In this document: in pieces, positions 36,161 to 48,190 of the stretch | Layout: every line of letters starts with the position of its first letter | Position numbering within the stretch: position 1 is the first letter of the stretch | Made by a program: the position numbers and the translations under genes | Notes under the pieces: generated by a model | The model's input: only the letters and a program-made list of their open reading frames with translations | Told to the model about the DNA's origin: nothing | Database searches by the model: none | From: Spinacia oleracea | Lineage: Eukaryota; Streptophyta; Magnoliopsida; Caryophyllales; Amaranthaceae | Assembly (NCBI RefSeq): GCF_020520425.1 | Contig: NC_079492.1 | Coordinates: 144,739,861-144,803,860, forward strand | Reading direction: 5' to 3' | DNA: 64,000 bases

Positions 36161-36886
36161 TAAAAGTAGTTGACGAATCACACATATCAGTAAAAATAAA
36201 ATAAAGTAATGCACAAATCGTGGGATAGACGATTTCAACTCATAACTTTTAGGATCGGAGGGAGTAATATTATTAAAGTATAATCATGAATTAATAAGTT
36301 GTGTACTTGTTGTTAAACTTTGGTACATAGTACTAGAGAATTATTATTGAATAATAAGAACTTTGGGCGCCAACATTTCCCAAACTTGAAAGTAGTAATG
36401 GAAGCCAATTGGAAGCATACATGGTGCATGTACATACAAGGCCTAGTCAATGCCATCTCATGGTGAAATAAGATAATTTTGTTTTCTTTTCCTTCTTTAC
36501 TATATTGTTGGATTGTATTTCCTAAAGAACAAAGATCTTTGGGATAGTCTCATCATTTGTGACATACTCCGTACATGTAATAATCCTTGTCAAGCTAGGC
36601 AATTTTCGGTATATCCTCCGTATTTTGTACATGCTTTTTAGTTAACTTTTGATTCTATTTACATTTATGCTCCATTTTAATTGTGTTTTATTACTAATAT
36701 AAAAATAAATGTTACAAAGTATTCCGTACATAATTTGTAAAATACCAGCTTATATAGATGGTTAAAGGATATTAATTATCTAATTTTGTGCCTTTACAAT
36801 CATAAAAAGTGAGAAGCTAGTGAGATAAAAAAAAATTGGTACTCCGCATAGGATATCAATTTTTTATAATAAAATAAATTAGAACA

Positions 36887-37215
36887 GAGCATCAATAAGG
36901 GGAGACTCTTATTTTGGTGACTCTTAGTCTCTCTCATATGTCCACATAAGCTTTAACTCCAAATAAGAGTCCCTCCCAAAATTGTAGAAATGCACTAACT
37001 CTTAACCACTAACTCTTATTCACTCTCACCCTCTTATTTTATTTTATTTTCAAGCAAAAAATGTTGACATGGCACTAGCTCTTATTTGTTGGAGCTAGCT
37101 CTTATTTCAGAATTTTCTCTTACACACTCTAATTAAGAGTCTCCCATTTCTTACTTAACTCTTAATTTTTCTATCTCCTTAAGAGACACCTAAGAGTCTC
37201 CCACTATTGTTGCTC
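36887..37215. mobile_element. Tourist-like MITE
   Basis: Inverted ends 'GAGCATCAATAAGGGGAGAC' and 'GTCTCCCACTATTGTTGCTC'. The interior is rich in 'aagagtctc' and 'actctta' units. Only one flank shows TAA, so the PIF/Harbinger assignment is tentative. Confidence 0.55.
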
Positions 37216-37289
37216 TAACAATCACGGTTGATGGGATAGCTAGTGAAGATCATACTACGCACGAGAGTACGCACTACAAGAAATTGATT

Positions 37290-37760
37290 AATTACCAACC
37301 GCTAAAATTGGTTGGTAAAACGCGAAAAACGGTTGGTAAAAGATTTTGCGACCGCCAGCGGTCGCAAAAAAGCGGTCAGTTTTCACCTGGACGGTAATTT
37401 AGGAAACTCCAACTGGAAGGCGGTCGCTAAAATTTACCGACAGAATTAGCGACCGCCACCTAAGCAGTCACTAATTTAGTGACCGCCAAGCAGTCACTAA
37501 ATTAGTGACCGCTAATGCGGTCGCTAAATTAGCGACCGCCTTGACGGTCACTAAATTAGCGACCGCTTTGGCGGTCACTAAATTAGTGACTGCCTTTGTA
37601 GCGGTCACTAAATTAGTGACTGCTTTCGTGGCGGTCACTAATTTAGTGACTGCTTTGGCGGTCACTAAATTAGTGACTGCCTTGTGGGCGGTCACTAAAT
37701 TAGTGACTGCTTTTGTAGCGGTCACTAAATTTGTGACTGCCTTTGCGGTCGGTAATTATG
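37290..37760. repeat. Left subterminal repeat array of the CACTA element
   Basis: About a dozen alternating units of 'gcggtcactaaattagtgac' and its complement, often palindromic, spaced 20-35 bp. In En/Spm such arrays bind TNPA. The Ala/Thr/Val-rich frames on both strands are translations of the repeat and not genes. Confidence 0.9.
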
Positions 37761-38033
37761 CAAATATCATTTGCAGCCAATTTTGTAAAATCGCATATAT
37801 ACCTGTATTATATGCCTGTATAAATATTATATATGTACCTGTAAATATTATATATGCCTGTATATATACGAATTTATATAAATTCTGTAAAATCGTATGA
37901 AACCTGCTCGATGTTATAATATTAAACATGTTCAAAGTCATACAACAAAGATTCATAATACACATAATGTTGTTCAAACATGTTAATACGAAAAGTTGTA
38001 ACTAGTTCAAACTAATACAAGAATACTAACTAC

Positions 38034-41000
38034 CTAACACAAAGGTGTCCCGCCTCCGGGTGGATCTCGAGGGTCCTGCGACTGCGAGAAAGGAAAACCA
38101 GTACACTGACTGAACATCCGCTCGTAAGACTCCATTGCCTTTTTCATCTGGGCGGCATGTTCTTCTCTTTCTTGTCTCTCCCTTTCTCTCTCTTGTCTCT
38201 CCCTTTCCATCTCCCTTTGGTGCTGTAGTCGCTCTGCTTCTCTTTCTTCTCTCTCCCTTTGCCTCAAAAGTAGATCGTCCTCCATAGCCTTTAACATCTG
38301 ATTTTTTGTTGTTTCAAGCTCAATGGATTTTTGGGTCAACTGTTGTTGAGTCTCTTCCAATCGAGATGACATTTGAGAATAAATAGATGGGGTGTATGAG
38401 CTAGAAGAACTACCACCCCTTCTAGATGGTGCAAAGTATAGAGAGGCTCCACTACCCAGCCCGGGGACCTTTCCCTTCTTTCTCCCACCTACTGTCTCAA
38501 AGTAGATTTGGTTGGGATCTTTAGCAATGCCTTTTTCAACACATTCAGCAACATTTTTTTCATAGTTTTCCTACAAGAATTAAAATGATTATCACCCATG
38601 CATAAAAATATATTAAATTGAGCACATTTAAACTTAAAACATATATAGGCTAAATAAGGCATTTTCGCTCCCATTTTTCAAAAAAAAGAACTAAGGGCTG
38701 ATTTTAAACTTAAAACATGTTTCATAAGCTTTGTTTTCACTTGCTAAGTCACATTCAAACGTAGTTACTCACATCTAAGGCCTATTTGGTCGTTATAAGG
38801 CGTTTTCGGTCCCATTTTTCAACTTAATCACCTACGGGCTGATTTTAAACTTAAAACATGTTTCATAAGGTTAGTTTGAACTTGCTAAGTCACATTCAAA
38901 GGTATTTACTCACATCTAAGGCCTATATGGTCGTTATAGGTCATATATTGCCTAAAATGTCATTTTCTCGCCCAACTTTGAACTAAGGAACCAAACTTGT
39001 CATTTCAAACCATTTACATGTTTTATGTGTCATATTCAAGGTTTCTAAAACCGATTCTAAGCAATTTAAGCACATTTAGGTCATATTTGGTCGATATAGG
39101 TCACATATAGGCTAAATAAGGCGTTTTCGGTCCCATTTTTCAACTTAATCACCTACGGGCTGATTTTAAACTTAAAACATGTTTCATAAGGTTAGTTTGA
39201 ACTTGCTAAGTCACATTCAAAGGTATTTACTCACATCTAAGGCCTATATGGTCGTTATAGGTCATATATTGCCTAAAATGTCATTTTCTCGCCCAACTTT
39301 GAGCTAAGGAACCAAACTTGTCATTTCAAACCATTTACATGTTTTATGTGTCATATTCAAGGTTTCTAAAACCGATTCTAAGCAATTTAAGCACATTTAG
39401 GTCATATTTGGTCGATATAGGTCACATATAGGCTAAATAAGGCGTTTTCGGTCCCATTTTTCAACTTAATCACCTACGGGCTGATTTTAAACTTAAAACA
39501 TGTTTCATAAGGTTAGTTTGAACTTGCTAAGTCACATTCAAAGGTATTTACTCACATCTAAGGCCTATATGGTCGTTATAGGTCATATATTGCCTAAAAT
39601 GTCATTTTCTCGCCCAACTTTGAGCTAAGGAACCAAACTTGTCATTTCAAACCATTTACATGTTTTATGTGTCATATTCAAGGTTTCTAAAACCGATTCT
39701 AAGCAATTTAAGCACATTTAGGTCATATTTGGTCGATATAGGTCACATATAGGCTAAATAAGGCGTTTTCGGTCCCATTTTTCAACTTAATCACCTACGG
39801 GCTGATTTTAAACTTAAAAAGTGTTTCATAAGCTTTGTTTGAGCTTGCTAAGTCACATTCAAAGGTATTTACTCACATCTAAGGCCTATTTGGTCGTTAT
39901 AGGTCATATATTGCCTAAAATGTCATTTTCTCGCCCAACTTTGAGCTAAGGAACCAAACTTGTCATTTCAAACCATTTACATGTTTTATGTGTCATATTC
40001 AAGGTTTCTAAAACCGATTCTAAGCAATTTAAGCACATTTAGGTCATATTTGGTCGATATAGGTCACATATAGGCTAAATAAGGCGTTTTCGGTCCCATT
40101 TTTCAACTTAATCACCTACGGGCTGATTTTAAACTTAAAAAGTGTTTCATAAGCTTTGTTTGAGCTTGCTAAGTCACATTCAAAGGTATTTACTCACATC
40201 TAAGGCCTATTTGGTCGTTATAGGTCATATATTGCCTAAAATGTCATTTTCTCGCCCAACTTTGAGCTAAGGAACCAAACTTGTCATTTCAAACCATTTA
40301 CATGTTTTATGTGTCATATTCAAGGTTTCTAAAACCGATTCTAAGCAATTTAAGCACATTTAGGTCATATTTGGTCGATATAGGTCACATATAGGCTAAA
40401 TAAGGCGTTTTCGGTCCCATTTTTCAACTTAATCACCTACGGGCTGATTTTAAACTTAAAACATGTTTCATAAGGTTAGTTTGAACTTGCTAAGTCACAT
40501 TCAAAGGTATTTACTCACATCTAAGGCCTATATGGTCGTTATAGGTCATATATTGCCTAAAATGTCATTTTCTCGCCCAACTTTGAACTAAGGAACCAAA
40601 CTTGTCATTTCAAACCATTTACATGTTTTATGTGTCATATTCAAGGTTTCTAAAACCGATTCTAAGCAATTTAAGCACATTTAGGTCATATTTGGTCGAT
40701 ATAGGTCACATATAGGCTAAATAAGGCGTTTTCGGTCCCATTTTTCAACTAAATCACCTACGGGCTGATTTTAAACTTAAAAAGTGTTTCATAAGCTTTG
40801 TTTGAGCTTGCTAAGTCACATTCAAAGGTATTTACTCACATCTAAGGCCTATTTGGTCGATATAGGTCATATATAGGCTAAATAAGGCATTTTCGGTCCC
40901 ATTTTTCAACTAAATCACCTAGGGGCAGATTTTAAACTTAAAACATGTTTCATAAGCTTTGTTTGAACTTGCTAAGTCACATTCAAGGTTATTTACTCAC

Positions 41001-42168
41001 ATCTAAGGCCCATTTTTCAACTAAACGAACTAAGGGTTGATTTTAAACTTAAAACGTGTTTCATAAGCTTTGTTTGAATAATAGTAAGTTACCTTGATTT
41101 GCTTTGCTTTGCTACTACAAGGGACTTTCCCTTTACCCGGTACTTCCTTCGTGTGTGTCTTCAAATATAAGTCACCAGCTGTAGGCATCACACCTCCACT
41201 TTCCTTTGCCTAATTATACAAGTAATTTTTGTGAATAATCAAATTAGTAACAACGTTAAATGAAATTTAGTTACATTATTAAACTTACCATTTTCTTTGC
41301 AGCCTCAGTTGTGGAAATGGAACCTTGGAAATGTGATGGTTCAACATTGTTGGTTAATGAACCCCCTCTTCTATTTTTCTTAGCCTGCTCAGATCTTTTC
41401 TTGAATTCATCATCATCCACGTGCTTCATCATATCTGCATGCACTTTCTCAGACATCCAATCTGGCTTCCTTCCATTACTCTTTCTTGTTATTTGGTAGT
41501 GGATGTACTTAACCCGTTTATATGCATTTGCATGGTAATCACGCACAGCAAGGTGATCAAACTCAGGCAACCATTTATAGGTCCTCTACACAAAAGAAAA
41601 GAAAAGAAGGATATTTTGTTATGTTACAATTATAGCAAGTTGAAAAATAAAAAGTGATACATTACATGATATAAAATTGTGTAAACCTTGAACAGAGTGA
41701 ACCAATGATCTTTTGTATCCTTGTCAACTTTGGTATAACACGTCCAAGGACTCTTGAAATATTTCTGGATGACGTTAGTAATATCCCGCGAAATGGAACT
41801 GTGATCAAACCTTACATAGTGGAATAGGAAATAACACAAGTAACGTTAGTTTACAACATTCATACAGAGATAAAATAATTAAAATGTAACTCTAAATCTT
41901 ACCAAAGTTCACCCGGTGCCATCCAAACGACTCCAGAATCCTCAGCTTCTTCATTTACTTGTGAATCAGGTACCACCTCTTCAGAGTATTCACCTTGAGT
42001 TTCGTCATCATCAAAGTAGGTATCCAGTGAGGGTTGGGTCACCCGTGTAGTACCTCCACGGCCAGCTCCATGGTCAGCTCCATGGCCACCTCCACGACCA
42101 CCTTCACGACCACCTCCACGTGCACCTAAACGGCTGCGGATGGCTGAATGTTCTCCTCGATTGGACAT
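38034..42168 (-). CDS. TNPA-type protein with Transposase_24 (Ptta/En/Spm) domain
   Basis: Exons (minus): 42168-41903, 41810-41687, 41585-41289, 41209-41093, 38570-38034. Total 1341 nt, 446 residues, ATG to TAG, all phases matching. The N-terminus is Arg/Gly/His-rich and then acidic. A central plant Transposase_24-type region (about 90-310) includes 'WFTLFKRTYKWLPEF', 'KKRSEQAKKNRRGG', 'GDLYLKTHTKEV' and 'YFETVGGRKKGKVPGLGSGA'. A long Arg/Glu/Gln coiled coil (about 345-425) precedes a Pro/Gly-rich tail. By family, this is the accessory DNA-binding protein that recognises subterminal repeats of the host element. It sits 370 bp downstream of the TNP2 gene on the same strand, so they may share a primary transcript as in En/Spm. 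Odd: its last intron is 2.5 kb of 321-bp satellite. An acceptor directly before the ATG suggests a 5'-UTR intron. Confidence 0.88.
38640..41065. repeat. 321-bp satellite array inside the TNPA-type gene's last intron
   Basis: The landmark 'gcgttttcggtcccattttt' occurs at 38,800, 39,121, 39,442, 39,763, 40,084, 40,405 and 40,726, exactly 321 bp apart each time. Shortened copies flank the array (landmarks near 38,659 and 40,887). Copies carry either 'acatgtttcataaggttagt' or 'aagtgtttcataagctttgt', in the order A-A-A-B-B-A-B for the seven. Within a type, copies are almost identical. No open frame runs through it. Confidence 0.97.
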
Positions 42169-42260
42169 CTGTTTATTTAGTAGAACACAAACCAAGTTTA
42201 AATAACTCAAATTTCAATCATAAAAGACAATTCATCGATTGGACATCTGTTTATTTAATG
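42155..42260. repeat. Short direct duplication upstream of the TNPA-type start codon
   Basis: 'cgattggacatctgtttatt' occurs at about 42,158 and 42,236 followed by 'gaacacaaaccaag' in both. The unit of about 78 bp therefore duplicates the acceptor and first codons, giving a second, out-of-place ATG context upstream. Confidence 0.8.
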
Positions 42261-42537
42261 GAACACAAACCAAGCATTAACATTAATAAACTTACGCTAC
42301 ATATATAATTACCTAATAACAAGTAACAAACAACTACAGATTGTCTAACAAACATAAATTTATACAACCAAAATAAAAAGTTCAATGATAAGTTCAATAA
42401 ACAACAACATAATTCAAAGTTCAATCATAAAAGACAACACATGTCAAACTCCAATCATAAGTTTACCAAACAACTACATAATATTTCTTGAACCTAAAAT
42501 TAAACAACCAAATAGGACCAAAATCAGCAATATCAAG

Positions 42538-45500
42538 TTAATCGTCGTATCCATCAGAATCATCAGCATCATCATCATCACCATCGTCATCATCATCATC
42601 AATGTCATCATCACCATCATCCTCATCCTCATCTTCATCATCCTCATCCTCATCACTCATACTATCAGCATCACCATCATTAATATCGTCATCATCATCA
42701 TCATCATCTTGATCTTCATAATCTGGGATCTCATCTGGAGCACAAAGAGCTGAAGAAACCTCATTTGCATCTTCTTGTAGAAAGTCTAAGTCAACCGGAG
42801 CATCAATCACAGACCTTGCCTTAGTTTTAAACACAGCCCACCATTGGGCTTTATCCCTCTTCAAACTGGGGTAGTGTGCAAAGTATACTTGACTAACTTG
42901 GTAAGACAATACAAACGGGTCATACTTTGGGTATCTCTTAGAATGATTGACCTCAACAAGTTTGTATTGTTCATGAATGTTCATACCCTTCACGGAATCC
43001 ATCCAGCTGCACTTAAACAAGATTGTCTTGTACTCTTGAAGCTTACCACAATAAGAAAGTTCAACCACCTCCTCCAAAATGCCAAAGTAGTCAACTTCAT
43101 CAGGACTTTGTACACACACTCCATAATTCATAGTTGACTTGTGTTTGCCGTAGTCATGAGTTTGAAAATTATATCCATTCGCATAGAACCGGCTCCATGT
43201 CCTTACTTGTCTAGAGGGGCCCATCGCAAGCGCCCGTGTCACATCATTAGGACTCAAAGACCGGAGAACCTAATTCGTAGAATTAGTTAGTAATTTTTTT
43301 TCCCTTTCAATGACTAATGTAAGTAATATTGTTTATGAATAAAAGCAAAATACAATTAATCTCACATGTGATTTAAACCATTCAGGGAACTGGGCTTCGC
43401 ATTTACTCCAAATATCCTCCATTACTATGTGAGGTTGAGTTTGGAGAATGTGCTCCTCAAATTTCCTATGGTAATTAAGGAAATAAAGGTTAAATACGTC
43501 GTTAGAAGAGTTTACAATAATTAAATTATAGTTTTTTACCTTTCATATTCACCTAAGATGCCACTGTTTGCAAGCACATAAAGATGTGCTCGATCATACT
43601 CCATGTCTTGCAAGAAGCGCAAACGGCCATTAGTAGGTGCACGACCACAATCCACCCTGAACATCTCGGGGATATTAACGTCATGTTGGTTCTCAACAAC
43701 CGAATGGACATTTCTTCCTAGATCCCTTGCTTTGGTGTCAACCTCAGGTTGAAAATAGTGGGAACAAAAGTTCGTAATCTCCTCCATTAGGTAAGCATTG
43801 CATATGGAGCCTTCTACACGTGCCTTATTTCCAACCTTACGCTTCAAATGGTTAAGAAACCTATAAATTATGTAAGTTTGATTAATAGTTACTAGTAAAC
43901 ATATAAGATATTTAAAGTAATAATTTATTTACGCTAATTTGTATTATTTTGATTACCTTTCAAATGGGTACATCCACCTGTACTGGACGGGACCACCAAC
44001 CTTTGCCTCATGTGGAAGATGAACTGGCAAGTGTTCCATTGAGTTGAAAAATGCAGGTGGAAAAATCTTCTCTAGCTTGCACAAGATCTCAGCTATATTC
44101 TTATCCAAGCGATCTATGTCACTCGCTTTGATAGTGGGGGCGCATAAGTCTCGGAAGAATTGACTAATCTCTGTAATTGCCTTCCAAACATGCAAGGGAA
44201 GCAACTCCTTCAAAGCAACCGGAAGTAACCTCTCCATGAAGACATGACAATCGTGGCTCTTCATTCCATACAGCTTGCATGATTGAAGATTAACACACCT
44301 GCTCAAGTTTGAAGCATAAGCATCTGGGAATTTCAAGTCTCGAACCCATTCACATAACACCTTCTTCTGAGCCTTGTCAAGTGCAAAGGGTGCTTTTGGC
44401 ATGGTTTGATTTCCATTTCCAAGCTCTAACTGCCGACGTTTACAATACTTAGCCATATCTTTCCTTGCACTAGTGGTGTCCGAGGTGCTACCTTTCACAT
44501 CCATCACAGTGTTTATGAGTTGGTCAAAAAAGTTCTTTTCAATGTGCATGACATCCAAGTTGTGACGAAGAAGCAAATCCTTCCAATATGGGAGTTCCCA
44601 TAGAATACTTTGTTTGAACCAACCCATTTTGGCACTCTTCAACTTCTTAAGAGCTTCAGGACCATCAGTTGCTTTAGGCAAGTCCTTCACGCATTGCCAC
44701 AATTCTTCTCCACACATTATATGCGGACCCATGCCATTTTCAACTTTGTTTTTGCAGAAAGCTGTTTTATTCTTTCGAAAAGGGTGATCATGTGGAAGGA
44801 ATTGTCGATGGCAATCAAACCATGAAACTTTACCTCCATGTTCAAGCCAAAATGCCTTGCTTTTATCCATACAATAAGGGCAAGCCTTCTTTCCGGCCGT
44901 GGACCATCCAGATAGCATTCCATATGCAGGAAAATCACTAATAGTCCACAAAAGGGCTGCGCGGAGGTTGAAATTCTGCTTGCTTGAGATGTCATAAGTC
45001 ATAGCCCCAACCTCCCATAACTGTTTCAACTCTTCAATGAGTGGTTGCATGTACACATCCAAGTTTCCTTTAGGATTTTTAGGACCGGGAACGAGCAAAG
45101 AAAGGAACATGAATGGTCTTTTCATACACATCGATGGAGGCAAGTTGTATGGTGTAAGAATAATTGGCCAACATGAATATTGGGATCCAAATTTACCATG
45201 GGGGGCAAATCCATCCGTGCACAAACCAAGCCTGACATTTCGTGGCTCTGATGCGAAATTAGGAAAGGTTGTATCCAAGTGCTTCCACGCTTGACTATCA
45301 CTAGGATGTGCGAAGGTGTTTTGAACTCGGGGATTCTTGGCATGCCAAGTCATATCCTCCGAAATGTTCTTGGTAGCATACAACCTTTGCAACCTCGGTG
45401 TGATTGGAAAATAGATTAGAACTTTTGCTGGAATAAGCTTACCCTTTGCAGTCTTCTTATACCGATCACTTCCGCATACTCTACATTTATCTAACTGTGC

Positions 45501-46169
45501 ATCGCCTTTCCAGAAGAGCAAACAACCTTTAGGGCATGTGTGGATCCTCTCATGAGGAAGTTCCAAGCCCTCAAGAACCTTCTTTGTGCTATTGAAAGTT
45601 CTACCCATTTGGTTGTTATTTGGAATCGCATCATTCATCAAAGATGCAAACCCATCCACACACCTGTGTTGTAAGTTGAATTCACATTTCAAACTTGCAA
45701 TTCTTGATGCCATCTCCAACACAGAGAGTTTGCTCCCTTCATATAATGGATCTCCAGCTGCCTTTAGAAGGTCTATAAACTTCTTAGCTTCATCATTTGG
45801 TTCTTCTTCAACTGAATTACCCTCTTCATTCACCAAATGCTCTTGATTATTTCCAAGAGCATCAATAACCATATCCCGATATTGATTTGGATGAACACGC
45901 GAGGACTCTACTAAGCTTTCCCCTTGACATATCCATTGATAGTAATTACGAACAAACCCCTTCTTGTACAAATGTACTCTAACTGTTTCAGTATCATGGA
46001 AACGTCTATTATCACACAGGGGGCATGGGCATCTTATTTTGTCACCATCATTGCAGGTTGGATGCTCTTTGCAAAACTCAATGAACTCTCCAACCCCCTT
46101 GAGAAAGTCGGGCTTAAGATTGCGCCCATCAAGTCTATCATACATCCAACTACGCTCTCTTCTTTTCAT
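42538..46169 (-). CDS. TNP2-type CACTA transposase
   Basis: Exons (minus): 46169-43957, 43860-43540, 43466-43376, 43269-42538. Total 3357 nt, 1118 residues, no internal stop. Domain order matches plant CACTA transposases: transposase-associated domain (about 5-85; 'RSWMYDRLDGR', Cys cluster 'CPCPLC'), Cys pair 'CPKGC...CRVCG', Transposase_21 core (about 310-540; 'LCTDGFAPHGKFG', 'DVYMQPLIEELKQLW', 'WTISDFPAYGMLSGWSTAGK'), DUF4218 (about 610-790; 'ISQFFRDLCAPTI', 'HLPVHLPHEAKVGGPVQYRW') and DUF4216 (about 890-1000; 'DYFGILEEVVELSY'). It excises and inserts the element at its CACTA ends. Odd: the C-terminus is a tail of about 70 residues, nearly all Asp/Glu. Start chosen at 46,169 because it directly precedes 'RRERSWMY'; the frame stays open to 46,220. 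Confidence 0.93.
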
Positions 46170-46520
46170 GATACCAAATTCTACACATCTCACAAAAAAC
46201 ATATTACTAACCGAATTCAATACAATTACTTACTCTACATTGCTACCAGCATAGCCTCAATGATAAATTACGCAGTCAATGATATATTGGTATATGCTAT
46301 TTTTTTTATAATCATTTTCATTCATCTCTAATAATCATTAAGTTATCACTATTTTAAACTACTTATCCTATACATAATTGTTCTTTTGTGGGTTTTGTGT
46401 GTGTAACCTTTTGTTTAAGTGAAAGATTGACACGTTCTACAAAATTGAAGGCAGACTATGCTACATCAGTAAGAATTAAAGGCAGACAATAATTAAACAA
46501 AATTGAAGGCAGACAATAAA

Positions 46521-47264
46521 ATTAAGAGTTGCCTATAAAAGCATACTACGGAGTACTACACTTGATATTACACCTATTTTACTCTGAACCATTAAGTATA
46601 GCATATACAAACTTTTAATTACTGCGTAATTTTATAAAGCATTTGTCCCGAGTATTTTCTTCATTGGATTGATTAAAATTGTTACTCCATATAGATTAAT
46701 TTAATTTTTGTAGTTTATTTTTATTGCTCCAGCGTCCCTGCATAATAAGTTTGAACTCATATTGTGTGACTATGTTTCAAGGGGTAACTAACTAACCACG
46801 TTATAAAAGGTTGTAAAGTTGTAATTATGTTTAACTATTGTCTGAATTTAACTAAGCTACTTCATAGATTATTTTTATTTATTTATTTATTTATTTATTG
46901 GTATTTAATAAAATAAATCTAACAAAATATAACCTTAAAAATAAAAATAAAAACTTTTGCTTTTGAAATTGGTTATATCTGTGATGTCTAGATTAATTAT
47001 TATTTGTAGTTACTATGCTGAATGGTGTCCTACTCCAATTCACTTTGTTTCCGGCATTGTGGCCTTTTCCCCCCTGTTTGTTCCTTTGATTATTTTATGT
47101 TCTGTTCTTTAATATTTTCCTCCCCTCTCAATTTCAGGTCAGGGGCTTCAAGAAACTTTTGAACTACATGAAAAAAGTTGCGAAGGATGTAAGCTTTCGG
47201 GGGTCTGTATCCCGTGAAGAGGTGGGTTTTACTCCGTAGTATACTTTTATAGGCAACTCTTAAT
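46521..47264 (+). mobile_element. 744-bp inverted-repeat element carrying an exon-like segment, nested in the CACTA
   Basis: 35-bp ends: left 'attaagagttgcctataaaa' to 'ctacggagta', right its complement with one mismatch. It interrupts sequence that is duplicated on each side ('aattgaaggcagactatgct' at 46,440 and 47,320). Interior 47,138-47,221 has acceptor 'caatttcag', an 84-bp open frame of 28 codons (VRGFKKLLNYMKKVAKDV then SFRGSVSREE) and donor 'gaagag|gtggg'. It looks like a captured host exon on the plus strand. The donor gene is not recognised. Confidence 0.6.
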
Positions 47265-47449
47265 ACTTTTATAGGCAACCAATTTGGAAAAAATTAAAGG
47301 CAGACAATAATTAAACAAAATTGAAGGCAGACTATGCTACATCAGTAAGAATAATAAGTCATTAATTCAACTAAATTAGAAGAGAAAAAAGAATACTTAC
47401 CCTTAAAAGATCGAAGAGTTTACAGAGGCGGAGATTTACGATGAATAAA

Positions 47450-47812
47450 CTACATTTGATATAACAACAAAATTAGGGTTTGAAAATTTAAACCATTATA
47501 CCATGAAAAATTAAGAACAAAGGTTACCTGAGGTAGGAAATTCGGTAGTCCGGTGGTCATCTGGTCCGGCTGTTGGTAGCTGAGGTATGAAATTCGGCCC
47601 AAATCACCGGTAGCTGGCCGGATGGGTGGCCTGGACAGCGGGACAACGCGCGGCTTGGGGTGGCGCGGGTGGGCGGTGAGCCTGGGTGGCCGGGGTGGGC
47701 GGTGAGCCAATGTGGCGCGGGTGGGCGGTGAGCCTGGGTGGCCGTGGTGGGGTGGCGCGGGTGGGCAACTGCCTGGGTGGGTGACGGCAATTAGGAGATC
47801 TCCTTCTAGCAA
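47450..47812. repeat. GC-rich minisatellite in the 5' region of the CACTA genes
   Basis: Units of 'gtggcgcgggtgggcggtga' and 'gcctgggtggccggggtggg' repeat four or five times between about 47,620 and 47,790. Composition is far above the surrounding AT-rich DNA. The location, between the right terminus and the TNP2 start, suggests a promoter/5'-leader role. Pro-rich frames across it are read as repeat translation. Confidence 0.7.
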
Positions 47813-47919
47813 TTATTTTTTTTTGGAATGTTAACGACTGCTTCTAGCAATTAGGAATTGAGTGGGTAAGGCATTAATTGTTTGATGGCTCTTTTTTTTA
47901 AAAAAAATAAAAAATAAAT

Positions 47920-48190
47920 ACCGACCGCTAATTGGTGGGAGATCATAAATAAGCGGTTACTAAAATTTTAAATGGCTTTTGGAATTAGTCGGATATTTAG
48001 CGACTGCTACGTAGTCGGAACATAGGAAAAAGCGGTCACTAAATTACCGACTGCTGTACAAGCGGACGGTAAATTTATAAAATAGCGACCGCTAATAATT
48101 CAGTTGGTAAATTAGCGACTGTTTTTTTAGCGGTTGGTAAATTTTGTTTTACTGACCATTTTTTTGGCGGTTGGTAAATTCAGTTGGTAA
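47920..48190. repeat. Right subterminal repeat array of the CACTA element
   Basis: Units such as 'agcggtcactaaattaccga', 'agcgaccgctaat' and 'gcggttggtaaatt' alternate in orientation up to the right terminus. They are more diverged than the left array. Confidence 0.85.

Noticed and set aside
37471..37900. Ala/Thr/Val-repeat open frames on both strands
   Set aside because: They translate the CACTA subterminal 'gcggtcactaaattagtgac' array.
38640..41065. CRISPR-like regular repeat-spacer array
   Set aside because: Units are 321-bp head-to-tail satellite copies with no unique spacers, in a plant intron.
42385..42753. Ile-rich plus-strand frame of 122 residues
   Set aside because: Antisense to the poly-Asp/Glu tail of the transposase.
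47450..47812. Pro/His/Arg-rich minus-strand frames
   Set aside because: Two overlapping frames of the same GC-rich minisatellite. No splice link to the transposase gene could be supported.
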